DNA from: JB111 sp049856295
GTDB taxonomy: Bacteria; Actinomycetota; Actinomycetes; Actinomycetales; Actinomycetaceae
DNA length: 64,000 bases
NCBI RefSeq assembly: GCF_049856295.1
Contig: NZ_JBNDMZ010000005.1
Coordinates: 1-64,000 of the forward strand
Direction: 5' to 3'
The position numbers and the translations under genes were made by a program. Positions 41,533 through 49,542 of the stretch are shown here, piece by piece (within the stretch, counting starts at the first letter, position 1; the number at the start of each line of letters is the position of its first letter). The notes under the pieces were generated by a model, which did no database searches, had not been told where the DNA came from, and saw nothing but the letters and a program-made list of their open reading frames with translations.

Positions 41533-43611
41533 ATGTCCGATCACGTCGACAACCCCACGAACGACCGCGACGACGACGCCGCGTCGCAGCCGGCCCCCGC
41601 CGAGCGGGACGAGCCCACCGGTGCGGCCATCGACGCCCCGGCCGAGCAGGCGGAGACGTCTGCGGACGAGCAGGCCGAGTCCTCGACGGCCGAGCAGGCC
41701 GCGTCCCCGACGGCCGGCGAGAAGCGCCCCGCCGAGCGGGACGAGAAGCCCGCGACCTTCGCGACGCTGGGCCTGCCGACGGACCTGCTCCGCGCCGTCG
41801 AGGACCTCGGCTTCGTCGCCCCCACCGACGTCCAGGCCCGCACGATCCCCGTCCTCATGGGCGGGCGGGACGTCGTCGGCGTCGCCCAGACCGGCACCGG
41901 CAAGACCGCCGCGTTCGGCCTGCCGCTGCTCGCCGCCGTCGACCCGTCGCTGCGCAAGGTTCAGGCGATCGTCCTGGCCCCCACCCGCGAGCTGGCCGTA
42001 CAGGTCGCGGACGCGATCGCCGACTTCGCGCACCGCATGCCCGGGCTCCAGGTGCTGCCGATCTACGGCGGCTCCTCCTACACGCCGCAGCTGCGCGGGC
42101 TCAAGGACGGCGCGCAGGTCGTCGTCGGGACCCCCGGTCGCGTCATCGACCACATCGAGCGCGGTTCGCTCGACCTCACGCACGTCACGTTCCTCGTGCT
42201 CGACGAGGCCGACGAGATGCTGCGCATGGGCTTTGCCGAGGAGGTCGAGTCGATCGCGTCGCACGTCCCGACCGACCGGCGCACCGCCCTGTTCTCGGCC
42301 ACCATGCCGTCCCAGATCCGCCGCGTGGCCGCCACGCACATGACCGACCCGGCGCACGTGTCGGTCACCCCGCCGGCGAGCACGGTGGCGAACATCGAGC
42401 AGACCTACGCCGTCGTCCCGTTCCGGCACAAGACCGGGGCGCTCGCCCGGATCCTCGCGGTGTCCGACGCCGACGCGGCCATCGTGTTCGTCCGCACCAA
42501 GGCCCAGGTCGAGGAGGTCGCGGTCGAGCTCCAGGGCCGCGGCGTCCAGGCGGCCGCCCTGTCCGGCGACGTCCCGCAGAAGGAGCGCGAGCGCATCGTC
42601 GAGCGGCTCCGGGAGGGCACGCTCGACGTCCTCGTCGCCACCGACGTCGCCGCCCGCGGGCTCGACGTCGAGCGGGTGGGCCTCGTCGTCAACTACGACG
42701 TCCCGCGCGAGACCGACTCCTACGTCCACCGCATCGGCCGCACCGGCCGCGCGGGCCGCACGGGCCGGGCGCTGACGTTCCTCACGCCCCGCGAGCGGGG
42801 CCGGCTCGGCCAGATCGAGCGCGCGACGAACGCGACGCTCACCGAGGCCGTCATCCCCACGCCGGCCGACGTCTCCCGGCACAAGGCGCAGAAGATCCTG
42901 CTCCAGGCGTCCGAGCGGCACGACGCCGGTCGCCTCGAGATGTACCGCGAGCTCCTCACCGAGGCCATGGGCGTCTCCGCCCCCGCCGACCCGGCCGAGG
43001 TCGCGGCCACGCTGCTCGCCCTCGCCGTCGGCGACTCAGGCCCCCGGCCGCGGTCCGAGCAGGAGCCCGACCAGCTGGCCCTGCCCGCCCGCAAGGAGCG
43101 CGACCGCTCCTGGAAGGACGACCGTCCCGGGTCGTCCGGGCGTGACGACCGCCGCGGCCGCACCCGGCGCGAGGAGCAGGTCGACGAGCAGGGGGAGTTC
43201 CTCAGCGCCCGGTTCGAGGACGGGCGCGAGCCCAAGGGCCGCGTCGCCCGCCGCCCCCGAGGTGGCGGTGACGGGACGACCTACCGGGTCGACGTCGGCC
43301 ACCGCGACGGGGTCCGCCCGGCCGCGATCGTCGGCGCGCTGACCGGCGAGTCCTCGCTGCGCGGTGGGGACATCGGCAAGATCGACATCTTCCCCAGCTT
43401 CAGCCTCGTCGAGGTGAGCGCCGACCTCGACTCCCGCTCGCGCGAGAAGCTCGCGCGCGCCGTCATCGGTGGCCGCCGGCTCAACCTCCGCGAGGACTCC
43501 GGTCCCAAGGGCGGGCACAAGCCCGCGGGTCGCGGCGGGGACCGCCCCCGTGGCGGCCGGGACGACCGTCGCTCGAGCTCGCCGTCGCGCCCCAGCCGGC
43601 CGCGGTACTGA
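41533..43611 (+). CDS. deaD: DEAD-box RNA helicase (DeaD/CsdA type)
   Basis: 692 residues. An acidic, Ala/Glu-rich start (1-75), then Q motif (TFATLGLPTDLLRAVEDLGF ... PTDVQARTIP), motif I AQTGTGKT, PTRELA, GTPGR, DEAD in VLDEADEMLRMG, SAT, and HRIGRTGRAGR. After a charged linker, TYRVDVGHRDGVRPAAIVGALTG to GGRRLNLRED is a DbpA-type RNA-binding domain, followed by an RGG-rich tail. Such helicases help ribosome assembly and mRNA turnover in the cold. The ATG has GAGGAGAA upstream. Confidence 0.95.
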   Translation: MSDHVDNPTNDRDDDAASQPAPAERDEPTGAAIDAPAEQAETSADEQAESSTAEQAASPTAGEKRPAERDEKPATFATLGLPTDLLRAVEDLGFVAPTDVQARTIPVLMGGRDVVGVAQTGTGKTAAFGLPLLAAVDPSLRKVQAIVLAPTRELAVQVADAIADFAHRMPGLQVLPIYGGSSYTPQLRGLKDGAQVVVGTPGRVIDHIERGSLDLTHVTFLVLDEADEMLRMGFAEEVESIASHVPTDRRTALFSATMPSQIRRVAATHMTDPAHVSVTPPASTVANIEQTYAVVPFRHKTGALARILAVSDADAAIVFVRTKAQVEEVAVELQGRGVQAAALSGDVPQKERERIVERLREGTLDVLVATDVAARGLDVERVGLVVNYDVPRETDSYVHRIGRTGRAGRTGRALTFLTPRERGRLGQIERATNATLTEAVIPTPADVSRHKAQKILLQASERHDAGRLEMYRELLTEAMGVSAPADPAEVAATLLALAVGDSGPRPRSEQEPDQLALPARKERDRSWKDDRPGSSGRDDRRGRTRREEQVDEQGEFLSARFEDGREPKGRVARRPRGGGDGTTYRVDVGHRDGVRPAAIVGALTGESSLRGGDIGKIDIFPSFSLVEVSADLDSRSREKLARAVIGGRRLNLREDSGPKGGHKPAGRGGDRPRGGRDDRRSSSPSRPSRPRY

Positions 43612-43669
43612 GCCGCACTCTCGACCACTCGATCACGCTCAGCTCATGGTTCTGAGCCGCACGCTCGAC
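43610..43669. repeat. Two copies of GAGCCGCA(C)(T/G)CTCGAC after deaD
   Basis: GAGCCGCACTCTCGAC (43610-43625, starting at the helicase stop) and GAGCCGCACGCTCGAC (43654-43669) differ at one base. They share the CCGCA..CTCGAC core with the repeats at 28922-29030. They lie between converging genes, so any terminator role would serve both; each alone is not a hairpin. Confidence 0.65.
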
Positions 43670-43699
43670 ACATGGTCGGGTGGTCGATCGCGATGAGCG

Positions 43700-45322
43700 T
43701 CAGCGCAGGGCGCGGACCGACGTCGCGAACTGCTCGTAGCGCGCGAGGTGCGCGTCCAGCGGTGCCGTGACGTCGGCGCGCACCCGCTCCGCCACGACGA
43801 AACCGAGCCGCTTCCGGACCGCCGCCGCCCGCCGCCGGGCACCGAGCCGCGCGCACCACGAGCCGACGAGCCAGGTCAGCAGGCCGGCGACCACTCCCCC
43901 GAGGAGCAGCAGCGTCGGCACGGGCCAGCCGCGCCACTCGGGGGTGTCCGGTGCCGGCACCTGCAGGTAACCCATGACCGCGAGCGCGCCGAGCCACACG
44001 CCGCCGACGATCGCCGCGCCGATGAGCACCCACTGGAGGAACCCGAGCACCCGCCACCAGGCCGGGCGCCGGCCCTGGCCGAGGTCGACAGCGCCGATCT
44101 CGGGGTCGACCTGCTCGAGCAGGCCGGGCACGCGCCCCTCGACGTCGGCCCCGACGTCCGCCCGCCACGAGTCGGGCAGACCCGCGGTGCGGGCGTCGAC
44201 GTGCCGACGCACGGAGGTCGTCAACGCAGCGACCTGCGCGGGGCCCGCGGGAGGCAGCGAGGTCGCCCGCCCCTCACCCCCGCGCTCGCCGAGGTGGAGG
44301 CGACGCAACGGGTCCGGCCGCAGGCGGGCGACCCAGCGCACGGGCGGCCAGCCGACCTGCCGTGCCGCCCCGCGCCGGTAGGCGGCGGACGCGGCGCGCG
44401 TGACGACCGGGACGCCGGCGGCGTCTGCCGCGGCCGTGACGACGTGCCGCTCGTCGGCGTCCTTCGCCCGCGCACCGCCGGCGGAGTCCAGCTCCGCCGC
44501 GACGGCGAGCTCGTCGGCGACGGTCGAGATGTCGGCGCGCAGCCGGGCGTGCGCGGCCACGTGGGACGCGGCCTGGTCCGCGACGGCCCCGGCGAGCTCG
44601 GCCACACCCTCGCCCGTGCGCGCCGAGGTGAGGAGCACCGGGACGCCGCCGAGGCCGTCCTCTGCCAGCAGGCGCCGCAGGTCGCCGACGACCGCCTCGC
44701 GGGCGGCCGGCGCGAGCGTGTCGGCGTGGTTGAGGACCACGAGGGTGACGTCGGCGTGCCGGGCCATGGGCGCGAGGAAGTCGCGGTGGACCACGGCGTC
44801 GGCGTACTTCTGCGGGTCGAGGACCCAGACGAGGACGTCGACCCGCTCGGCGAGCTGGGTGGCCAGCGCCCGGTGCTCGGCGGCGGTGGAGTCGATGTCC
44901 GGCAGGTCGAGGACGACGAGGCCCGTCGTCCGCTCGTCGGCGGCGCTTGCCGGTGTGCGCTCGGGGACGTCGAGCCAGTCGAGCAGCGCGGAGGTCGCCG
45001 CGGGGCCGTCGGGCCCGGGGCGGAAGGTCACCGCGTGGGGGCGCTGCGTCGTCGGGCGCGTGGGGGCGACCCGCGACACCGGCGCGCCGGCGAGGGCGTT
45101 GACGAGCGAGGACTTGCCCGACCCGGTGGCGCCGAGCAGGGCGGCGACCGTCGTGCCCGGGGCCAGCGAGCCGCGCTCGCCGGCCCGCGCGAGGACGGCC
45201 CGCGCCCGGTCGAGCACGTCGGCGGGCAGGTGCCCGTCCGCCGCCTCGACGGCCGTGGTCAGCTGGTCGAGATCTCCCGCGAGGTCGACGGCGGGGGTGT
45301 TCTTCCGGCGGCGCCCCCTCAT
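43700..45322 (-). CDS. Dynamin-like/ERA-type GTPase, membrane-anchored (second of pair)
   Basis: 540 residues. G1 GATGSGKS (64-71), a switch threonine in TRPTTQRP, G3 DLPDIDS, and G4-like LNHAD. Two long hydrophobic helices near 425-490 (LQWVLIGAAIVGGVWLGAL, LLLLGGVVAGLLTWLVG) then a basic C-terminal helix suggest a membrane-bound effector. The layout resembles bacterial dynamin-like proteins more than soluble Era. The ATG overlaps the first GTPase stop (ATGA). Probably a partner of that protein; function unknown (membrane remodelling, division or stress are options). Confidence 0.8.
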   Translation of the reverse strand: MRGRRRKNTPAVDLAGDLDQLTTAVEAADGHLPADVLDRARAVLARAGERGSLAPGTTVAALLGATGSGKSSLVNALAGAPVSRVAPTRPTTQRPHAVTFRPGPDGPAATSALLDWLDVPERTPASAADERTTGLVVLDLPDIDSTAAEHRALATQLAERVDVLVWVLDPQKYADAVVHRDFLAPMARHADVTLVVLNHADTLAPAAREAVVGDLRRLLAEDGLGGVPVLLTSARTGEGVAELAGAVADQAASHVAAHARLRADISTVADELAVAAELDSAGGARAKDADERHVVTAAADAAGVPVVTRAASAAYRRGAARQVGWPPVRWVARLRPDPLRRLHLGERGGEGRATSLPPAGPAQVAALTTSVRRHVDARTAGLPDSWRADVGADVEGRVPGLLEQVDPEIGAVDLGQGRRPAWWRVLGFLQWVLIGAAIVGGVWLGALAVMGYLQVPAPDTPEWRGWPVPTLLLLGGVVAGLLTWLVGSWCARLGARRRAAAVRKRLGFVVAERVRADVTAPLDAHLARYEQFATSVRALR

Positions 45323-47076
45323 CGGCCGTGCTCCACGCCGCGCGCGGCGGACACCGCGCGTGCCGCCGCGTCGACCCGGTCCGCGAGGGCGGCGTCGACC
45401 TCGAGCGCGTCGAGCTGGTCGGTGAAGTGCCGGGCGCCCTCGGCGAGCAGCGTGCGGACCCGGCCGGCCAGGTCCGCGCGGGCGCGCTCGGCCATGCGGC
45501 GCACCTCGTCGTCGCCGAAGACGGCCTCGAGGATCTTCTGGGCCACCACCACGGTCCCGCCGCCCACGGCGACCTCGGCGCCCGTCGGGATGAACGCCGT
45601 CGAGGCGAAGACGGCCACCATGAGCGCCGCACCGAGGACGTTGACGCCGAACGAGAGGGCCCGGGCGGTCTGCCGGCGGTCGGCGCCCTCCTCGCGCACG
45701 AGGTCGAGGAGCGAGGCCTGCCAGGCGCGCACCTCCTCGGCGGCCCGGGCGCGGACGGTCTCGTCGTCGGGGCGCCGGTCGACGGCCGCGCGCACGAGCT
45801 CCCGGGCGACCGGCTCGCGGAGCCAGTACCGCTCGGTCTCGACCGAGGCGCGGCGGACCTCCTCGGCGAGAACCGCCATCATCCCGGTCTCGATGGCCTC
45901 GGTGACCGGCTCGGCCGGTGCGCCCTTCCCGCTGAGCGCCGAGACGATGCGGTCCCGGATGCGTCCCACCCGGGACTCGACGGCGCGCATGAGCTCCCCG
46001 GTCCCGACGAGCTCCTGCCAGCGGGCGAGCACCTCGCCGCGGAGCATCGAGCCGTCGCCGGCGGCCTCGACCGCCCGCTCCTCGGCGGCGGAGTAGGCGG
46101 CGTGGACGTCCTCGCGCAGCCGATCGACGACGACGGACTGCTCGCGGGCACCCTCGGCGACGGCGGCCGTGCGGCGCACGATGTCGTCGACCGCCCCGCC
46201 CAGGGTGGCGCGGGCGACGGCGGCGCGGGAGGCGGCGTCCGTCGCGATGCCGCCGAGCCAGGCGCGCAGCGGGGCGACGTCCATGTCCGGCAGCAGACCG
46301 CCGTCCAGGATCGGCAGCTCGGCCACCGTGAACAGGGGCGCGCGCCCGAGACCGGCCGAGGCGAGGCGGACGGACAGGTCGTGACGGACCTGGCCGGACA
46401 CGCCCTGCGGGACGCGGTTGAGGACGACCGCGACGACGATGCGGCGGGCGGCGGCCTCCGCGAGGAGCTCCCACGGGACGGCGTCGGCGTACCGGGCGGC
46501 GGTGGTGACGAAGACCCACAGGTCCGCGGCGGCGAGCAGCTCCCCGGCGAGGCGCCGGTTGTCCTCCACCACGGAGTCGATGTCCGGGGCGTCGAGGACG
46601 GCCAGGCCCACCGGCACGCGGTCCGAGGACCGCAGCTCGAGCTCGCCGTGCGTTCCCTCGCCGGCCGGCGTCGGCGCGGCGCCGCCCGAGACGTGGACCC
46701 GGGCGAGGCCGGGCAGGACCTTCTCGGAGGCGAACCACTTCGCGTCGACCGGGTGGTGGACGAGCAGGGGGCGCCGGGTGGTCGGGCGGATCGCCGAGGA
46801 GGTCGTCACGGGCGCCCCGAGGAGCGCGTTGACGAGCGTCGACTTGCCGGCGCCGGTGGACCCGCCGACGACCGCGAGCAGCGGAGCGTCGATCCGGGAG
46901 TACCGGGCGAGGACGTAGTCGTCGAGCTGCTGGGTCACCCGCCTCGTCTCGGCGCGTGCACCGGCCGCCACGGGCGTCTCGAGCGGGAGCCGGACCTCGC
47001 CGAGGACGTCGCGGAGCTCGGTGAGCGCCGCCAGGACGCGGCGGGCTGCCGCGCCGGTGCCCGCGGGAAGGCTCAC
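45319..47076 (-). CDS. Dynamin-like/ERA-type GTPase (first of pair)
   Basis: 585 residues from a GTG overlapping the hisS stop. G1 GGSTGAGKST (71-80), switch IRPTTRRP, G3 DAPDIDS, and VLNRVP where G4 would be NKxD, so guanine specificity is uncertain. A long helical middle (about 290-460) is followed by two hydrophobic segments (LGAALMVAVFASTAF, VAVGGGTVVVAQKIL) and a helical tail. Same domain order as the neighbour but low sequence identity. In Streptomyces, paired dynamin-like genes act together at septation; the analogy is inference. Confidence 0.8.
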   Translation of the reverse strand: MSLPAGTGAAARRVLAALTELRDVLGEVRLPLETPVAAGARAETRRVTQQLDDYVLARYSRIDAPLLAVVGGSTGAGKSTLVNALLGAPVTTSSAIRPTTRRPLLVHHPVDAKWFASEKVLPGLARVHVSGGAAPTPAGEGTHGELELRSSDRVPVGLAVLDAPDIDSVVEDNRRLAGELLAAADLWVFVTTAARYADAVPWELLAEAAARRIVVAVVLNRVPQGVSGQVRHDLSVRLASAGLGRAPLFTVAELPILDGGLLPDMDVAPLRAWLGGIATDAASRAAVARATLGGAVDDIVRRTAAVAEGAREQSVVVDRLREDVHAAYSAAEERAVEAAGDGSMLRGEVLARWQELVGTGELMRAVESRVGRIRDRIVSALSGKGAPAEPVTEAIETGMMAVLAEEVRRASVETERYWLREPVARELVRAAVDRRPDDETVRARAAEEVRAWQASLLDLVREEGADRRQTARALSFGVNVLGAALMVAVFASTAFIPTGAEVAVGGGTVVVAQKILEAVFGDDEVRRMAERARADLAGRVRTLLAEGARHFTDQLDALEVDAALADRVDAAARAVSAARGVEHGR

Positions 47077-48458
47077 GAACCGTCCTCGACGGCGGTCGCC
47101 GAGACGCTCGGCCACCGGTCGGCCGCGGGCGGCTCCCAGGTCGCCGGGTCGGCCGGGACCTGGCCGCCCGAGCGGATGTCCTTGACCTCGTGCCCGTCGT
47201 CCCCGACGAACCAGACGAACGGGATCGAGCGACGGTCGGCGTGGCGGATCTGCTTGCCGAACTTCGCCGCGCTCGGGGCGACCTCGACCGGGATGTCGCG
47301 GGCGCGCAGGGCGGCCGCCACGTCGTCGGAGGTCGAGCGGTGCGCCTCGTCGGCCACCGCGACGAGCACGGCGCTCGGCACCGGGCGGCTCGCGCGGGCG
47401 AGGTCGGCGCCGAGGATGCGGGCGACGAGCCGGGAGACCCCGATCGAGAGTCCTGCGCCGGGGAACGTGCGGTTGCCGGCCGACGCGAGCGAGTCGTAGC
47501 GCCCGCCGGAGCAGATCGAGCCCAGGTCCTCGTGGCCGAGCAGGGTCGTCTCGTAGACGGTGCCCGTGTAGTAGTCGAGACCGCGCGCGATCGACAGGTC
47601 CCCGACGACGGCGTCCGGCCGCCGGCGCTCCGCCGCCGAGAGCACGCCGATCAGCGAGTCGAGCCCCTCCTCCAGGAGGTCCGTGCGCACGCCCAGGCCG
47701 CGCACCGAGTCCTCGACCTCGTGCGCCGTGCCGCGGATCGCCGCCAGCGCGAGCGCCTGCTCGGCCTGCTGCTCGCTCGCGCCAGCCTCGTCCTGCAGGA
47801 GCCGGGCGACGGCGTCGGGGCCGATCTTGTCGAGCTTGTCGATCGCGCGCAGGACGGCGTCGACGTCGGTGAGCCCGATGCCGGCGTAGAAGCCCTGGGA
47901 GAGCTTGCGGTTGTTGACGCGGACGCGGGCGGGCGGCACGGGCAGCGCGGCGATCGCCTCGGCCATCACGAGGGCGAGCTCGGCCTCGTGGTGCTCGGCG
48001 AGGGTCCCGTCGCCGACGATGTCGACGTCGGCCTGCGTGAACTCGCGGAAGCGGCCGTCCTGGGGCCGCTCGCCCCGCCACACCTTCTGGATCTGGTAGC
48101 GGCGGAACGGGAAGGCAAGGTCGCCGGCGTGCTCGACCACCCAGCGGGCGAACGGCACGGTGAGGTCGAAGTGGAGGCCGAGCCGGCGGTCGGGGCCGCC
48201 CGCGCCGGTGCCACCGTCCGCGCGCGCGTCGTCGTCGGTGCCCTCCGCGTCGGCCTGGAGCCGGCTGAGGAGGTAGATCTCCTTGGAGGTCTCCCCCTTG
48301 GCGAGGAGCTGCTCGACCGGCTCGACGGAGCGGGTCTCGATCGGGGCGAAGCCGTGGAGCTCGAAGGTGTGCCGCAGCGTGTCCAGGACGTGGTTCTCGA
48401 CGATGCGGCCGTCGGGCAGCCACTCGGGGAATCCGGACAACGAGGAGGTACGGGCCAT
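47073..48458 (-). CDS. hisS: Histidyl-tRNA synthetase
   Basis: 461 residues. Class II motifs: FDLTVPFARWV, YQIQKVWRGERPQDGRFREFTQAD, the histidine-binding GLDYYTGTVYE and the C-terminal anticodon domain (AVLVAVADEAHRS). A ~25-residue Asp/Gly-rich insert (about 75-95) in the N-terminal part is unusual. The ATG at 48458 has GAGGAGG 8 bases upstream. Its stop overlaps the GTPase start. Confidence 0.97.
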   Translation of the reverse strand: MARTSSLSGFPEWLPDGRIVENHVLDTLRHTFELHGFAPIETRSVEPVEQLLAKGETSKEIYLLSRLQADAEGTDDDARADGGTGAGGPDRRLGLHFDLTVPFARWVVEHAGDLAFPFRRYQIQKVWRGERPQDGRFREFTQADVDIVGDGTLAEHHEAELALVMAEAIAALPVPPARVRVNNRKLSQGFYAGIGLTDVDAVLRAIDKLDKIGPDAVARLLQDEAGASEQQAEQALALAAIRGTAHEVEDSVRGLGVRTDLLEEGLDSLIGVLSAAERRRPDAVVGDLSIARGLDYYTGTVYETTLLGHEDLGSICSGGRYDSLASAGNRTFPGAGLSIGVSRLVARILGADLARASRPVPSAVLVAVADEAHRSTSDDVAAALRARDIPVEVAPSAAKFGKQIRHADRRSIPFVWFVGDDGHEVKDIRSGGQVPADPATWEPPAADRWPSVSATAVEDGS

Positions 48459-48631
48459 GACCCCGATTGTTCCACCGAACCCGTGACTCGCCCGTCCGGG
48501 AGGCCCGTGTGCCGCCGGGCGGGGGTGTGCGCCTGGTCCCACCCGCGCCGGTGGGAGCGACGACCCACAGGGTTCGTCGTCGGGCCGGGTCTCGTCCTCG
48601 GGACCGGTGCGACGGCCGCCCGGCCGCCCGC

Positions 48632-49372
48632 TCAGACGAGGAAGGGGTTCGTGGCGAGCTCCCGCTCGAGCGTGGTCACGGGGCCGTGGCCGGGCAGGAG
48701 GATCGTGCGTGGGTCGACGACCTTGGTGAGGGTGCGCAGCGTCTCGTCCATCGCCTGCGGGTCGCCGCCCGGGAGGTCGGTGCGCCCGACGGAGCCGGCG
48801 AACACGACGTCCCCGGTGAGCAGGAGCAGGTGCGGGCCGGTCGATGCGGGAAGGTCGAGGTGCCCGGGGTCGCCGGCGGTGCCCGTATCGAGGGTGTCGG
48901 CCTGGAGCAGGAGCACCGTCGAGCCGGCGGTGTGCCCGGGGGCCGGGATGCCGCGGACGCCGAGACCAGGGAGAACAGCCGTCCCGCCGCCGGTGAGGAG
49001 CGCGGAGGAGAAGGAGTCGGACCGGGCGGGCTCGCGCCACGGGGTCCCGGCGATCTGCGGGAAACGGTGGCCGAGGAGCTCGCCGACCTGGTCGGGACCG
49101 GCCGGGTCCGCGAGGCGCGGGCGGTCGGGGGACGCGATCTGCACGGCGACGCCGGCGGGATCGGCCACCGCGGCCGCGTCCCACACGTGGTCGGGGTGCC
49201 CGTGCGTGACGAGCACGGCCCCCACGGTGAGGTCGAGGTCCGCGAGGACGGCGGCGAGCGGGCCGGCGGAACCGCCGCCCGGATCGACGACGACGCACGG
49301 CCCCGACGGCGACGGCGCGAGCACGTAGGTGTTGACGTCGAGGGCCGGGGCGACGACGCGGCGAAGCAGCAT
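48632..49372 (-). CDS. MBL-fold metallo-hydrolase (glyoxalase II-like)
   Basis: 246 residues. Metal-binding motif THGHPDH (about 56-62), third ligand in PGHTAGS, bridging acid in LTGDVVFAGSVGRTDLPGGD, last histidine in LPGHGP. The GRxDLPGGD wording is typical of glyoxalase II-like hydrolases next to hisS in actinobacteria. Hydrolyses thioesters or similar; exact substrate unknown. Spans a compact neighbourhood with hisS, 173 bp apart. Confidence 0.9.
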   Translation of the reverse strand: MLLRRVVAPALDVNTYVLAPSPSGPCVVVDPGGGSAGPLAAVLADLDLTVGAVLVTHGHPDHVWDAAAVADPAGVAVQIASPDRPRLADPAGPDQVGELLGHRFPQIAGTPWREPARSDSFSSALLTGGGTAVLPGLGVRGIPAPGHTAGSTVLLLQADTLDTGTAGDPGHLDLPASTGPHLLLLTGDVVFAGSVGRTDLPGGDPQAMDETLRTLTKVVDPRTILLPGHGPVTTLERELATNPFLV

Positions 49373-49542
49373 GCGGCCAGGGTAGGCATGGCCGCAGGCA
49401 GGCCCGGGCGCCGCGTGTCAACCGGGGGGCGCCGAGCCAACTACGCTGTCCTGGTCCCCTGCCGAGCCGGGGACCCGCGTACCAGGTCGGTGCCGCGGTG
49501 ACGACGACGCCCGCACGCGGGCCTCGGCATGGAGTGAGCGAC

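Noticed and set aside
37636..42921. Single 1761-residue minus-strand frame
   Set aside because: Only its last 627 residues are protein-like (AspS); the rest is antisense to the MFS and DEAD-box genes, open because of high GC.
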